Positions 27,502 through 37,159 are shown, counted from the first letter of the stretch. The stretch: 64,000 bases of DNA from Leptospira bandrabouensis (GCF_004770905.1 NZ_RQHT01000014.1:372001-436000); one strand, 5' to 3'. The notes: a model not told the origin generated them from the letters alone. Numbers and translations: made by a program.

Positions 27502-28677
27502 TCAATTGGGTTTCTGCTCTGGAGTGATGGAAGTCAAGATTTCATTTTTATTTCGAATGATTTTTATCTCAATTCGTTTTCCAATTTTAGAAGACCTCAC
27601 AAAACCAATGAGTTCTTCTGGGGTTTGGATTTCTTTTCCTCCCATTTCCACAATCACATCAAAAAGTTTTAATCCCGCTTTGTCTGCAGGAGATCCCTTG
27701 ATGATTTGGCGGACAATCGCACCTTTTGTGTCTTTGAGTTTGAGTTGTTCCACATCCTCTTCATTGACGGCATCAAGGCCTACTCCAATCCACGGACGAG
27801 TGACTTTCCCATTGGTTTTGATTTCTTCTGCCACTCTCCGCGCTTCGTTGATTGGTATGGTAAATCCAATCCCCACAGAGCCACCTGATTGAGAAGCAAT
27901 CATACGATTGATTCCAATCACTTCGCCTCGGATGTTGAGAAGTGGACCACCACTATTTCCTTGGTTGATGGCAGCATCGGTTTGGATATAAGAGAGTCCG
28001 GAAGAATCAATTCCACCGCGTTGTACCGCAGAAACAACTCCTACAGTAAAGGAATGTTCAAATCCGAGTGGGGCTCCAATGGCAATGGCCCAGTTTCCAA
28101 CTTTGACTTTATTGGAATCGGCAAGAACAATCGGACGAAGTGTACCTTTTGGTGCATCTATCTTCAGTAAGGCGATGTCCATGGTTTCATCTGAACCAAT
28201 GAGTTTGGCATCAAAGGTTTTTTGATTTTTAAACTTCACTGTGAGTTTGTCCATGTCTTTGATCACATGGTGGTTGGTCATAATATAACCTTCTTCGTTC
28301 AGAACAATCCCTGATCCTAGACCTGATTGTTTTTGTTTCATCACACGGCCAGATCCACCACCTGGCCGTCCAAAAAAATGATCAAAATACGGGTCTCCCG
28401 AAAACGGGTGTTGTTGGACATTGACTGTCCTTTCTGTGGCAATCGAAACCACACTGGGAGAAACTTTATCAAAAACTTCTTGGAAGGCATCTTCCAAAGC
28501 CACTGCTTGTGTTTGGGCTGGGGATAATTTTTCTCCACCGTCTGCTTTTAATTGCAGAGGATTTTCGGTAGAATTTCCGCAAGTAAGAATGGGAGACAAA
28601 AATGTTCCCAACAGTAAAAAACTAAAAGCAACTGCTAAGTAACGTAAAGGATTCGATTTTTTTAAAGTCATAGACAA
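27502..28677 (-). CDS. HtrA/DegP-type periplasmic serine protease
   Basis: The 391-residue S1C protease has the catalytic triad His137 in TNHHVI, Asp167 in MDIALLKID and Ser242 in GNSGGPLL. One PDZ domain covers about residues 290-385 ([29 protein letters not shown]). The N-terminal hydrophobic segment ends in [10 protein letters not shown], so the protein may be anchored as a lipoprotein at Cys33 or as a signal anchor, as in DegS. It degrades or senses misfolded envelope proteins. One PDZ is fewer than in E. coli DegP. AGGAGAGAG precedes its start. Confidence 0.92.
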   Translation of the reverse strand: MSMTLKKSNPLRYLAVAFSFLLLGTFLSPILTCGNSTENPLQLKADGGEKLSPAQTQAVALEDAFQEVFDKVSPSVVSIATERTVNVQQHPFSGDPYFDHFFGRPGGGSGRVMKQKQSGLGSGIVLNEEGYIMTNHHVIKDMDKLTVKFKNQKTFDAKLIGSDETMDIALLKIDAPKGTLRPIVLADSNKVKVGNWAIAIGAPLGFEHSFTVGVVSAVQRGGIDSSGLSYIQTDAAINQGNSGGPLLNIRGEVIGINRMIASQSGGSVGIGFTIPINEARRVAEEIKTNGKVTRPWIGVGLDAVNEEDVEQLKLKDTKGAIVRQIIKGSPADKAGLKLFDVIVEMGGKEIQTPEELIGFVRSSKIGKRIEIKIIRNKNEILTSITPEQKPN

Positions 28678-28794
28678 TTAACACTCTCTCCTATCATATA
28701 AGACCCCAAAAGTTCCAGGAAAGTTCTCATTTCTTGGGATCGTTTTTTTACAAAAAAACTTGAACATTTTGTACCAAGATACTCTAGTCTTTTT

Positions 28795-29352
28795 ATGGCA
28801 AAACGAGTTTTTATCCCTCTCTGTCCTGGCTTTGAAGAAATGGAAGCCATCATCCTCATTGATGTTTTGAGAAGAGGAAATGTCGAAGTGGTATCCGGCG
28901 GAAAATCCAAAGATCCCATCCTTGCGGCAAGAAAAACTCTCCACTTGGCGGATAAAACTTTTTCAGAAATCATTCCCAGTGAATTCGATGCCATCCTTCT
29001 TCCTGGCGGCCTGGAAGGAACCAAACAACTCATGAAAGATCCAGAAATTAGTTCGATTCTAAAATCATTCCACCAACAATCAAAAATGATTGGCGCCATT
29101 TGTGCGGCTCCCAGTGTGCTCAGAAATTTAGACATCATCTCCGGTGATGATCCATATACTTCCTTTCCTTCTTCCGATGATTTAGCAAAAGGGAAAGGGG
29201 GAATGTATACAGGAAAAAGAATCGAATCACATAACAATATCCATACGAGCATCGGCCCGGGTTCTGCTTTTGAATTTGCTTTGTATTTATTAGAAAGTTT
29301 AGAAGGAAAAGATGTGATGGAAAAAGTGAAGTTGGGATTACATTTACCTTAG
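28795..29352 (+). CDS. DJ-1/PfpI family protein
   Basis: The 185-residue protein has the DJ-1 layout: FIPLCPGFEEMEA with Glu14 or Glu15 near the active site, ILLPGG, and the nucleophile elbow GAICAAPSVL with Cys103. HNNIHTSIGPGSAFEFAL closes the domain. This resembles the DJ-1/ThiJ subgroup, often linked to glyoxalase or deglycase activity. It is divergent from htrA with about 117 bases between, consistent with a stress-gene neighbourhood, though no strong promoter is obvious to me. Confidence 0.9.
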   Translation: MAKRVFIPLCPGFEEMEAIILIDVLRRGNVEVVSGGKSKDPILAARKTLHLADKTFSEIIPSEFDAILLPGGLEGTKQLMKDPEISSILKSFHQQSKMIGAICAAPSVLRNLDIISGDDPYTSFPSSDDLAKGKGGMYTGKRIESHNNIHTSIGPGSAFEFALYLLESLEGKDVMEKVKLGLHLP

Positions 29353-29403
29353 AATAAGATACTTGTTTGTTTTTAAAATTTCTATTTCGTTATAAAACTC
29401 TGA

Positions 29404-29760
29404 TTAGTTGATAGATTCCCTTTCATTCACTAAAGAAATTACGGCTTTTTCTTCCGTATCAAACACTTCTAAATGACTTTCCATTCCTGTGAGTTTAAAT
29501 ACTTTAGCTACCGATCCGTGAACGCTACAAACCTTTAAATTTCCGTGGTATTTTTTTAGTTTGTACATAGCAGTGACGAGTGTCCCGATTCCAGAGCTAT
29601 CCATAAACGGAACTTTTTCCAGATTCACAACGATCTCATATTGGTGTTTCCGCATTTTATCATCCAGAATGTCTTTCAATTCTTTTGCATTGTACAAATC
29701 AACCTCACCTTCAATGATGATGATAGCAACTTGATTGGATGACTTCTCGTGGATGATCAT
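29404..29760 (-). CDS. STAS-domain anti-sigma factor antagonist
   Basis: The 118-residue protein is a single STAS domain. VNLEKVPFMDSSGIGTLV near residues 45-62 holds the DSSG motif at 54-57; one of the two serines is the phosphorylation site. In partner switching the phosphoprotein is inactive until a SpoIIE phosphatase removes the phosphate. It lies 43 bases after the carboxylase gene, at the end of the glm operon or as a separate unit. Candidate phosphatases are at 16937 and 59308, but pairing is not shown. Confidence 0.92.
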   Translation of the reverse strand: MIIHEKSSNQVAIIIIEGEVDLYNAKELKDILDDKMRKHQYEIVVNLEKVPFMDSSGIGTLVTAMYKLKKYHGNLKVCSVHGSVAKVFKLTGMESHLEVFDTEEKAVISLVNERESIN

Positions 29761-29803
29761 TTGTAATGAGTTTGCATTTCGAAGGAGAATGAAAAGTCAA
29801 AAA

Positions 29804-31405
29804 TTACATTCGAAAGACACCAAATGGTTTTCTTTCTTCCTTTCTTTGGCTTAAGATGGACAATGCCCTTCCTAAAACTTTCCTTGTATCGGCTGGATCA
29901 ATGATTCCATCATCCCAAAGGCGAGCAGAACTATACACTGCCGAAGATTTGTTTTCATAATCTTCTAAAATTGGTTTTTTAAATATGGCCTCTTCGTCTG
30001 CGGACACTGTTTCTTTTGCCGCTTCTTTTTGGTCTTTTTTCACAGTCCAAAGAACATTGGCAGCTTGTTCTCCTCCCATGACGGAAATTCGAGCATTGGG
30101 CCACATCCATAAAAATTCAGGGGCAAAGGCACGACCACACATTCCGTAATTTCCCGCACCATAAGAACCACCAGTAACAATCGTTAGTTTAGGCACTGTG
30201 GTAGTAGAGACGGCATTCACCATCTTGGCACCGTCCCTAGCAATTCCATTGTTTTCGTATTTTTTTCCTACCATAAATCCTGTGATGTTTTGGAGGAATA
30301 AAAGTGGAATTCTTCTTTGGTCACAAAGTTCAATAAAATGCGAAGCCTTCAGCGCTGACTCAGAAAATAAAACGCCATGATTGGCAATGATCCCAACAGG
30401 ATATCCATACACTTCGGCAAACCCGGTCACAATGGTAGTGGCATATAGTTTTTTAAATTCATGAAATCTAGATCCATCCACAATCCTTGCGATAATCTCT
30501 CTTGGATCGTAAGACTTTTTTGAATCTCTTTCGATGATCCCGTAAATTTCTTCTATGGGATACAGAGGTTCTTCTGTTTCTTTGGGTTGTGATTCTTTCT
30601 TTGAGTTAATATTTTTAATGATAGAACGAGTAATCTCCAAGGCATGAAAATCATCTTCTGCATAATGGTCTGTCACACCGGAAATTCGGCAATGGACATC
30701 AGCCCCACCTAACTCTTCCCCTGTGACAACTTCGCCTGTAGCTGCTTTCACCAGAGGTGGGCCACCAAGAAAAATTGTACCGTTTCCTTTAACAATGACA
30801 GATTCATCAGACATAGCGGGAATATAAGCACCACCAGCAGTACAAGACCCCATAACAACCGCTATTTGAGAAATTCCTTTAGCACTCATCCTTGCTTGGT
30901 TGAAAAAAATACGACCGAAATGGTCTTTGTCTGGAAACACTTCATCTTGCATGGGTAAAAATGCCCCACCAGAATCAACCAAATAGATACAAGGAAGAGA
31001 ATTGTTTTCTGCAATCTCCTGTGCACGAATATGTTTTTTGACTGTGAGAGGATAATAAGTTCCGCCCTTGACTGTCGCATCATTGGCAACAATCATACAG
31101 TCCACACCTTCCACTTTACCAATGCCAGTGATGATTCCTGCAGAAGGAACGGGATCCGAATAAACCCCTTCTCCTGCTAAACCACAGATCTCCATAAACT
31201 CAGTTCCCGCATCAATGAGTTCTGCAATTCGTTCTCTGGCTGTGAGTTTCCCTCTTGATTTATGTTTCTCAAGGGCCTTTTTCCCGCCACCTAACTTCAC
31301 GTTATCGATGATTTTACGAATTGGTACAATGGTTTCTAAATATGCGGTACGGTTTGCTATAAATTCAGAGGATTGCGGGTTTGTTTTGGAGATGATTCTT
31401 TCCAT
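29804..31405 (-). CDS. acyl-CoA carboxylase, carboxyltransferase (beta) subunit, MccB-like
   Basis: The 533-residue carboxyltransferase has the length of methylcrotonyl-CoA carboxylase beta. [34 protein letters not shown] and [17 protein letters not shown] are typical of Mcc[19 protein letters not shown] lies in the acyl-CoA site. It moves carboxyl from biotin to a branched enoyl-CoA in leucine or terpenoid breakdown. Geranyl-CoA carboxylase beta is an alternative. No biotin carboxylase subunit is adjacent. The upstream alpha/beta hydrolase gene ends one base before it. Confidence 0.9.
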   Translation of the reverse strand: MERIISKTNPQSSEFIANRTAYLETIVPIRKIIDNVKLGGGKKALEKHKSRGKLTARERIAELIDAGTEFMEICGLAGEGVYSDPVPSAGIITGIGKVEGVDCMIVANDATVKGGTYYPLTVKKHIRAQEIAENNSLPCIYLVDSGGAFLPMQDEVFPDKDHFGRIFFNQARMSAKGISQIAVVMGSCTAGGAYIPAMSDESVIVKGNGTIFLGGPPLVKAATGEVVTGEELGGADVHCRISGVTDHYAEDDFHALEITRSIIKNINSKKESQPKETEEPLYPIEEIYGIIERDSKKSYDPREIIARIVDGSRFHEFKKLYATTIVTGFAEVYGYPVGIIANHGVLFSESALKASHFIELCDQRRIPLLFLQNITGFMVGKKYENNGIARDGAKMVNAVSTTTVPKLTIVTGGSYGAGNYGMCGRAFAPEFLWMWPNARISVMGGEQAANVLWTVKKDQKEAAKETVSADEEAIFKKPILEDYENKSSAVYSSARLWDDGIIDPADTRKVLGRALSILSQRKEERKPFGVFRM

Positions 31406-31406
31406 A

Positions 31407-32312
31407 TTAATCCTTGTTCTGTTTGTTAAAATGAAAGGTTTTTGTTTTTTTATGTGAGAAGGAATCTACAAAGTAATGGAGTTTTTCAAATATCACTTCA
31501 GGACATTCTTCCATTGGAAGGTGTTTGGCCGGTAAAAAAACAAGGCTACTTGTCCGAAGAGTTTCTTTCATATACTCGGTTTGGTTGGGCGAAATACGAA
31601 AATCTTCTTCCCCAATATAAATTTGACGAAGACCCACAAAGTTTTTGGCACCTTCTTCGATCTCGCGAAGGGCATGGGTCGAACGATCCACGTTTCGAAC
31701 AAATTCTAATGTGTTTTTGCGTGCCTTTCCTTCAAATAACAAATGATACATGGTCTTTTCCCATTCATACGAAAGCTGATGAGTTTTATTTACGAGAAAT
31801 AATTTATATATCAGCCGAAGGAGCGGTGGGCGAAACAAAAAGGAAAATACTTCGCCAAGTAGTGGCAAACGTAAGAAATGAAGGGGAAAATAAAAACGAA
31901 ACTTTGGCAAATTCATAAATCCACCTAAAATGGATAAGGACTTATATTGATTTGCATGTTCTTTAAAAGTAAAACATAGAATCGGCAGTGAATAATCAAA
32001 GGCTACAACATGTACCTTTTTATCCCCGACCACCTTCTCCAAAAACGGAGCCAAATAATGGGCTTGGAGCCTATGTGAAAGTGGTCCATCCGGTCTTGTG
32101 CTAAACCCCGTTCCCAAAAAATCAAGTGCGATCACTCGGTAATGTGCGGATAATAAATTCACCAATTTACGGTAGTTATATGATGTTGTTAAAAAACCAG
32201 GCAAAAGAAGGATTGTTTCTTCACCTTTTCCTTCATCCAGATAAAAAAAACGTAAGTCATCAATTTCTACTGTTTTTCCAGAATTGATATGTTCCAACAA
32301 ACTGGGTGTCAT
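31407..32312 (-). CDS. alpha/beta hydrolase with Asp at the nucleophile position
   Basis: The 301-residue protein has the oxyanion-loop motif [16 protein letters not shown] and [12 protein letters not shown]. The nucleophile elbow reads VVAFDYSLP, so Asp replaces Ser, as in epoxide hydrolases and haloalkane dehalogenases. The C-terminal [11 protein letters not shown] provides the His and resembles the same group. A cap domain lies about residues 140-215. It overlaps no neighbour but is 2 bases from the GlmU-like gene and one base from mccB, so it is in the operon. Substrate unknown. Confidence 0.85.
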   Translation of the reverse strand: MTPSLLEHINSGKTVEIDDLRFFYLDEGKGEETILLLPGFLTTSYNYRKLVNLLSAHYRVIALDFLGTGFSTRPDGPLSHRLQAHYLAPFLEKVVGDKKVHVVAFDYSLPILCFTFKEHANQYKSLSILGGFMNLPKFRFYFPLHFLRLPLLGEVFSFLFRPPLLRLIYKLFLVNKTHQLSYEWEKTMYHLLFEGKARKNTLEFVRNVDRSTHALREIEEGAKNFVGLRQIYIGEEDFRISPNQTEYMKETLRTSSLVFLPAKHLPMEECPEVIFEKLHYFVDSFSHKKTKTFHFNKQNKD

Positions 32313-32314
32313 GT

Positions 32315-33346
32315 TTACTCCGCAAAACTTCCGTATAATTTCCGCAAATACTCTTCTTCAAATTCAAAAAGATTCATACCGCGACGTGCCATGATTTTTT
32401 TTGTATCAAAAAGAAACTCTTCCAAACGGTAACGACCACCAGGTTTGATCCAAGTAAATGCAGGTACATACCCTTGGATTCTGGATTCCACAACGTTGCT
32501 TGCAATATCAAAAACTGTTCCGGTATTTGACATCACTCCAATCGCAAGTTTTGTAAAGGGACCAATCAGAGATCCAAACTTAATGGTTCCAGTATTGACT
32601 ATCGAATCGCCAATCTTTAACTTCACGATTCCATAATTGTTTTTTAAATCACTCGTAGTGGACAAAGCACCTAGGTTCACCCATGTGGAAACAAAACTAT
32701 GACCAAGAAAACCTTCATGGTGTTTGTTGGTGTAATCTAAAATGATCGAGTTTTCTACTTCCCCGCCAATACGACATTGGTTTCCAATAAGGCAGCCACC
32801 AGTAATACGAGCATTGTCGATTTGAGTATTTTTTCCGACAAAAAGCGGGCCTTCTAGAAAACTGAACGAGGAAATTTTGGCACCATCTTCAATGAGGATG
32901 GGTCCATGAGTGGTATCAAAAACAACTCCAGGATAAACAGTTGCCCCCGGATGGATATAAAGGTGTTTTTCCTTTCCTACAATATGAAACCCTGCTTGTT
33001 TTGCTTTGTACTTTTGGCGAAATCGTTTCCAATCTTTTTCTAAATTGAGAATGTCCTCGATGATAGAAGTGACTGTACCTAAAAGTTCCCAAGGTAGGTA
33101 AGAATCAGAACTATAAATCGAATCGTATACATCAAGGTTAGCCGGTAAAATATGTGGGTATCTTTGAAAAATTAGTTTCTCAAAGAACGGATTTGGGCCT
33201 TTGTAAAAAATTTTGGCACCTGGATATTTACGTTCTAATTTTTCAAGTAAACTAACACCACCAAGGTTCCATTCAAAAAAAGAATGAAATCTTGATAGTG
33301 GCTCAAGAGACGGGTTTCTTTTCGAATCGTCAAATAAGAGATTCAC
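32315..33346 (-). CDS. GlmU-like sugar nucleotidyltransferase/left-handed beta-helix protein
   Basis: The 343-residue protein begins NLLFDDSKRNPSLEPLSRFHSF, the pattern of the NTP_transf_4 type of GlmU-like protein known to me from Bacteroidetes, and not the usual LxxGxGTRM loop. Residues about 125-300 form a left-handed beta helix of hexapeptide repeats (LYIHPGATVYPGVVF; ARITGGCLIGNQCRIGG; LAIGVMSNTGTVF). The C-terminal 45 residues are helical. It follows glmM and glmS by 3 bases, so N-acetylglucosamine-1-phosphate uridylyl- or acetyltransfer is likely. Without the canonical loop, the uridylyl step needs proof. Confidence 0.8.
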   Translation of the reverse strand: MNLLFDDSKRNPSLEPLSRFHSFFEWNLGGVSLLEKLERKYPGAKIFYKGPNPFFEKLIFQRYPHILPANLDVYDSIYSSDSYLPWELLGTVTSIIEDILNLEKDWKRFRQKYKAKQAGFHIVGKEKHLYIHPGATVYPGVVFDTTHGPILIEDGAKISSFSFLEGPLFVGKNTQIDNARITGGCLIGNQCRIGGEVENSIILDYTNKHHEGFLGHSFVSTWVNLGALSTTSDLKNNYGIVKLKIGDSIVNTGTIKFGSLIGPFTKLAIGVMSNTGTVFDIASNVVESRIQGYVPAFTWIKPGGRYRLEEFLFDTKKIMARRGMNLFEFEEEYLRKLYGSFAE

Positions 33347-33349
33347 TGT

Positions 33350-35185
33350 TTACTCCACGGTCACAGATTTTGCTAAATTCCTAGGTTGGTCCACATTACA
33401 TCCCCTAAGGATTGCTATATGGTATGATAAAAGCTGCAAAGGAATGACAGCAAGTAATGGAACCAGTGCGTCCGCAGTTTTTGGAATTTCAAATGTATAA
33501 TCTGCCATAGATTTTATATCTGTATCCCCTTCTGTTACAACCGCAATCACCTTTCCTTTCCTTGCTTTCACTTCTTGGATATTGGAAATTACTTTTTCGT
33601 AAGAACCGTCTCTCGTTGCGATAAAAACAACAGGCATATCTTCATCAATGAGTGCGATTGGCCCATGTTTCATTTCTGCAGCAGGATATCCTTCCGCATG
33701 AATGTAAGAAATTTCTTTCAGTTTCAGTGCGCCTTCGAGAGCCACAGGAAAATTAAAACCACGCCCCAAATATAGGAAGTTAGATGCACGATAAAAATGT
33801 TCTGAAATGTTACGGATGTCATCATCTTTAGTTAAAATTTTTGAAACTTTGTCTGGAATCGAATCCAATTCTAAAAGTAATGTTTGGTAATCTGACAACG
33901 AGATAGAACCTTTTTTAAGACCTAAATACAAAGCCATCATGGTAAGGATGCTGACTTGGGATGTGAATGCCTTTGTGGAAGCCACACCAATCTCTGGACC
34001 TGCATGGAGATAAGCACCTGCATGTGAGGCACGTGCGATGGAAGAACCCACTACGTTACAAACGCCGAAGATCAGTGCTCCCTTGGACTTTGCCAGTTCA
34101 ATCGCAGCAAGGGTATCCGCTGTTTCCCCCGATTGTGAAACGGCAATGACCACATCTCTTTCTGTCACAATGGGATTACGATAACGAAACTCAGATGCGT
34201 ATTCTACCTCTGTAGGAATCCGAGCCAAATCTTCAAATAAGTATTCACCAATCAAACCTGCATGCCAAGAAGTTCCACAACCAACAAGGATTAAACGGTC
34301 AGCATTCAAAAAACGATTCAAATACTGGTCAATCCCACTCAGGAACAAATGGTGTTCCCGAGATACGAGGCGACCTCGCATGGCATCACGTACAGACTTG
34401 GGTTGTTCAAAGATTTCTTTTAACATAAAGTGTGGATACCCACCCTTTTCTATGTCTTCCAAATCCAACTCTAGTTTTTGAATGAATGGAGTTTTTGTTA
34501 CGTTCTCTAAGTTTTTTACCACAAGACTTCCGTCTTTAATGATAGCCATTTCTTGATCATTTAAATAAGTTACGTTGTTCGTATATTCGATGATAGGTGT
34601 AGCATCGGAAGCAACAAAGTATTCATCTTCACCAATACCAATCACAAGAGGAGAACCTTTTCTAGCAGCAATCATAGTTCTTTCGTTGTCTTTAGAAAGG
34701 ATGACAATGGCATAGGCACCAACCACCTCATTCAAAGCCAGACGAACTGCCTCTTCGATAGGGCAATTGTTTTGTTTTTTAATTTCTTCAATTAAATGGA
34801 TTAGAACTTCTGAATCGGTATCGGATTTGAACTTATGTCCGTTTGCTTCTAATTCTTTTTTGATAGAACCGTAATTTTCAATGATTCCGTTATGAATGAT
34901 GGCTAATTTTCCATCAGAACTTGTGTGTGGATGAGCATTTCGATCATTGGGTTCGCCGTGTGTTGCCCAACGTGTATGACCAATTCCTAATGTCGCAAGG
35001 AGTGTCCTGTCACCAATTTCTTTTTCTAAATCAGCAACTTTTCCTTTCTTTTTTACAATCTCAAGTCCACCATTTAACAAAGCAACGCCGGCACTATCAT
35101 AACCACGATATTCTAAACGTTTGAGACCTTTGATGATAAGAGGGAGTGCCTCTCTTTTTCCTAAATAACCTACGATTCCACACAT
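33350..35185 (-). CDS. glmS: glutamine--fructose-6-phosphate aminotransferase
   Basis: The 611-residue protein starts MCGIVGYLG, so Cys2 is the N-terminal glutaminase nucleophile after Met removal. RWATHGEPND and HNGIIENY are glutaminase motifs. Two SIS domains follow, with GCGTSWHAG, AVSQSGETADT and STKAFTSQ. The C-terminus ends in LAKSVTVE as in other GlmS proteins. It makes glucosamine-6-phosphate, the first step to UDP-GlcNAc. The start overlaps the end of glmM by 16 bases. Confidence 0.97.
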   Translation of the reverse strand: MCGIVGYLGKREALPLIIKGLKRLEYRGYDSAGVALLNGGLEIVKKKGKVADLEKEIGDRTLLATLGIGHTRWATHGEPNDRNAHPHTSSDGKLAIIHNGIIENYGSIKKELEANGHKFKSDTDSEVLIHLIEEIKKQNNCPIEEAVRLALNEVVGAYAIVILSKDNERTMIAARKGSPLVIGIGEDEYFVASDATPIIEYTNNVTYLNDQEMAIIKDGSLVVKNLENVTKTPFIQKLELDLEDIEKGGYPHFMLKEIFEQPKSVRDAMRGRLVSREHHLFLSGIDQYLNRFLNADRLILVGCGTSWHAGLIGEYLFEDLARIPTEVEYASEFRYRNPIVTERDVVIAVSQSGETADTLAAIELAKSKGALIFGVCNVVGSSIARASHAGAYLHAGPEIGVASTKAFTSQVSILTMMALYLGLKKGSISLSDYQTLLLELDSIPDKVSKILTKDDDIRNISEHFYRASNFLYLGRGFNFPVALEGALKLKEISYIHAEGYPAAEMKHGPIALIDEDMPVVFIATRDGSYEKVISNIQEVKARKGKVIAVVTEGDTDIKSMADYTFEIPKTADALVPLLAVIPLQLLSYHIAILRGCNVDQPRNLAKSVTVE

Positions 35186-36546
35186 TGTTTTACCCTCTTT
35201 AAGGTAGTTTCCAAATCAGATTTGGATTTAGTTTCAGTAATCACTCGAAAAATTGGTTCTGTATTCGAAGGACGTATGTGGATCCAAGAATCCGATACAT
35301 ACATCCAAAGTCCGTCTTTCTCAGAAATAACTTTCGGAGAAAATTCAGACTGAAATTTTTCATAAAGACTTTCTAAAGACATTCCCTTTGCCAAAGGAAA
35401 GGATTGTTTGTCCATATAAAGCGAAGGAAGTTCATCAAGGAGAGCATCTACTGTTTTTCCAGTTTCTGCCATCAAGTTTAGGATATGGGCAATACCGGAC
35501 AAAGTGTCCCGACCAAACGAAGGAATTGTTGGATCAATTACTCCACCGTTTCCTTCCCCACCAAACACTGCTTTGGTCTTTAGCATTTCTTCGACTACGT
35601 TTGCTTCACCCACTTTGCTGCGAATGACTTCGGCCCCAAACCTAAATCCCACTTCTTCGTTTAAAAAAGAAGTAGATAAGTTCACAACGACCTTTGCCTT
35701 TTTCTTAGCTGTTGATAAAACATTCATCAGTGCCAAAGGCAAAGTGTATTCTTCCGAAACAGCTCCTCGTTTAGGAGAGAACAAAACGAGTCTATCCGCA
35801 TCGGGGTCTAAGGCAAAACCAATGTCTGCTTTCGATTTTTTGAAATATGGTTCTACTGATTTTAAGGCAGCAGCTGTAGGTTCTGGTGGTCTCGGAAACG
35901 TTCCATCGGGATTACAATTATGAGCCACAACTCTGCAACCTAACATCTGCAAGAATTTTGGAACAACATAAGAACCAGCACCACCAACAGCATCCACAAA
36001 TACGGTAAATTTTTTCTTTTTGATTTTGGCTACATTTACTCGTTTCAAAACAGAAGACAAATGTAGATCGATATAGTCTTCACCAGAATCGATATAACCT
36101 TCGGGAGAAATTTGTTCTTTGGGATAAGTTCCATTTTGAATGATGGATAAAAGTTTTTTGTTTTCTTCGGCAGAAAAGAAAAAACCTTTTTTAGAAATAA
36201 ATTTAAATGCATTCCAATCCATTGGATTGTGTGAAGCAGAGATCATGATCCCGCCATTCGCTTTCGAAAGATTCACAACTGCTTTAGTAGTGGGAGTTGG
36301 AACCAAACCTAATGTTAAAACCGAATTTCCAGAAGCTAACAACGCAGAGGTGAGAAGTGATTCCAGATAAGGACCACTTGGTCTTGAGTCCCGTCCAATA
36401 ACGGCTGTTCCGCCATTCATCATAGAAGCAAATGATTTTGAAAATGCTAGTGCTTCGTCTAAACCAAACCCTAACCCAATTTTACCCCGAACACCGGAAA
36501 TAGAAATCATCAGGGAGGACAGATCATACTCTTTCGTAAATCGCAT
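35170..36546 (-). CDS. glmM: phosphoglucosamine mutase-type phosphohexomutase
   Basis: The 458-residue phosphohexomutase has the active-site loop GIMISASHNPMDWN with the phosphoserine, the metal loop ALDPDADRLVLF, GGEGNGG for sugar binding and RPSNTEPIFR for phosphate binding. The ISGVRGKIG start is typical. The position before glmS and a GlmU-like gene points to glucosamine-6-P to glucosamine-1-P conversion. A phosphomannomutase role cannot be excluded by motifs alone. Confidence 0.88.
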   Translation of the reverse strand: MRFTKEYDLSSLMISISGVRGKIGLGFGLDEALAFSKSFASMMNGGTAVIGRDSRPSGPYLESLLTSALLASGNSVLTLGLVPTPTTKAVVNLSKANGGIMISASHNPMDWNAFKFISKKGFFFSAEENKKLLSIIQNGTYPKEQISPEGYIDSGEDYIDLHLSSVLKRVNVAKIKKKKFTVFVDAVGGAGSYVVPKFLQMLGCRVVAHNCNPDGTFPRPPEPTAAALKSVEPYFKKSKADIGFALDPDADRLVLFSPKRGAVSEEYTLPLALMNVLSTAKKKAKVVVNLSTSFLNEEVGFRFGAEVIRSKVGEANVVEEMLKTKAVFGGEGNGGVIDPTIPSFGRDTLSGIAHILNLMAETGKTVDALLDELPSLYMDKQSFPLAKGMSLESLYEKFQSEFSPKVISEKDGLWMYVSDSWIHIRPSNTEPIFRVITETKSKSDLETTLKRVKQCVES

Positions 36547-36563
36547 ACAATACTATCAAAGCT

Positions 36564-36582
36564 CGCGGATTCCCACTGCAAG
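36564..36582. repeat. fragment resembling the 54-kb repeat family
   Basis: CGCGGATTCCCACTGCAAG closely matches ATGCGGTATTCCCATTGCAAG inside the repeat array at 53967-53987, with one gap and a single internal C/T difference after GCGG. It lies between the tRNA and glmM. With one short match it is only suggestive of a dispersed element. Confidence 0.35.
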
Positions 36583-36583
36583 T

Positions 36584-36612
36584 CTATCTTTTTGCTTTTT
36601 GGAATGTGTCAA
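36584..36612 (-). promoter_or_regulatory. possible sigma-70-type promoter of the glm operon
   Basis: On the minus strand a perfect TTGACA is followed after 17 bases by AGATAG. It lies between tRNA-Val and glmM, about 40 bases before the glmM start. The -35 box is consensus but the -10 box is weak. It would drive the glmM-glmS operon. Confidence 0.4.
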
Positions 36613-36650
36613 CGAAGTGGAATTAAAGTGAAGATTAAAGAAAAACGGTT

Positions 36651-36723
36651 TGGGCGATGACAGGATTGAACTGCCGACCCGCTGCTTGTAAGGCAGCTGC
36701 TCTCCCAGCTGAGCTAATCGCCC
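36651..36723 (-). tRNA. tRNA-Val (anticodon UAC)
   Basis: The minus strand folds as a full cloverleaf. The acceptor stem pairs GGGCGAT with ATCGCCC. The D arm is GCTC...GAGC. The anticodon stem GCTGC/GCAGC encloses CTTACAA, so the anticodon is TAC for valine. The T arm is GGCAG-TTCAATC-CTGTC. The discriminator base is A and CCA is not encoded, so it is added after transcription. It lies between rpsT with its terminator and the glm operon. Confidence 0.97.
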
Positions 36724-36774
36724 GTTGTAATGACCAGTAAACCGGAGTTGTGATTTTTGTAAATAAGATTTAGA

Positions 36775-36800
36775 AATAAAAAAGGCCACCGTCGGTGGCC
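36775..36800 (-). terminator. Rho-independent terminator of rpsT
   Basis: On the minus strand GGCCACC-GAC-GGTGGCC forms a 7-bp GC-rich hairpin with a 3-base loop, followed by a run of T. It begins about 26 bases after the rpsT stop. This is the best terminator in the window and separates rpsT from tRNA-Val. Confidence 0.9.
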
Positions 36801-36826
36801 TCATTCCTTCTAGCTAAAAGCGATTG

Positions 36827-37102
36827 TTAGGCGGCTTTTGTTTCGATGGAGTTGATACGAAGAGCCATACGAGATTTTTTACGATCCGCATTTTTCTTAT
36901 GAATAAGTTTAGTTTTTGCTGCTCTGTCCAACTTGGACGCAAGTTTAGAGAATACAGTCAGTGCTTCTGTTTTGTCTCCAGCTTTGATTGCTTTGAGAAG
37001 AAGGCGTGCGTATGTACGCAATTCAGTGCGATCTTCACCATTTCGCTCTTTTCTGCGAGCGGTTCTACGAATGTCTTTTTTAGATGATTTTAAATTAGCC
37101 AA
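36827..37102 (-). CDS. rpsT: 30S ribosomal protein S20
   Basis: The 91-residue basic protein matches S20 in length and in the ANLKSSKKDIRRTARRKERN start and the KKNADRKKSRMALRIN end. It binds the 16S rRNA body. The start codon is TTG, with TAGGGGA about six bases upstream. E. coli rpsT also starts with UUG, which matters for its autoregulation. The C-terminal ETKAA tail is slightly extended. A strong terminator follows. Confidence 0.97.
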   Translation of the reverse strand: MANLKSSKKDIRRTARRKERNGEDRTELRTYARLLLKAIKAGDKTEALTVFSKLASKLDRAAKTKLIHKKNADRKKSRMALRINSIETKAA

Positions 37103-37129
37103 GGAATGTCCCCTACGAGGAATTTTTAC

Positions 37130-37159
37130 TTATCTTTTGAGTACCACCCTGCCGGTCAA
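37130..37159 (-). promoter_or_regulatory. possible promoter of rpsT
   Basis: On the minus strand TTGACC is followed after 18 bases by AGATAA, about 28 bases before the rpsT start codon. The spacing and -35 box are reasonable. The same AGATA-type -10 box appears before glmM. Confidence 0.4.

Noticed and set aside
28678..28794. Heat-shock-type promoter between htrA and the DJ-1 gene
   Set aside because: TATGAT before htrA is plausible, but no matching -35 or sigma-32-like box was found.
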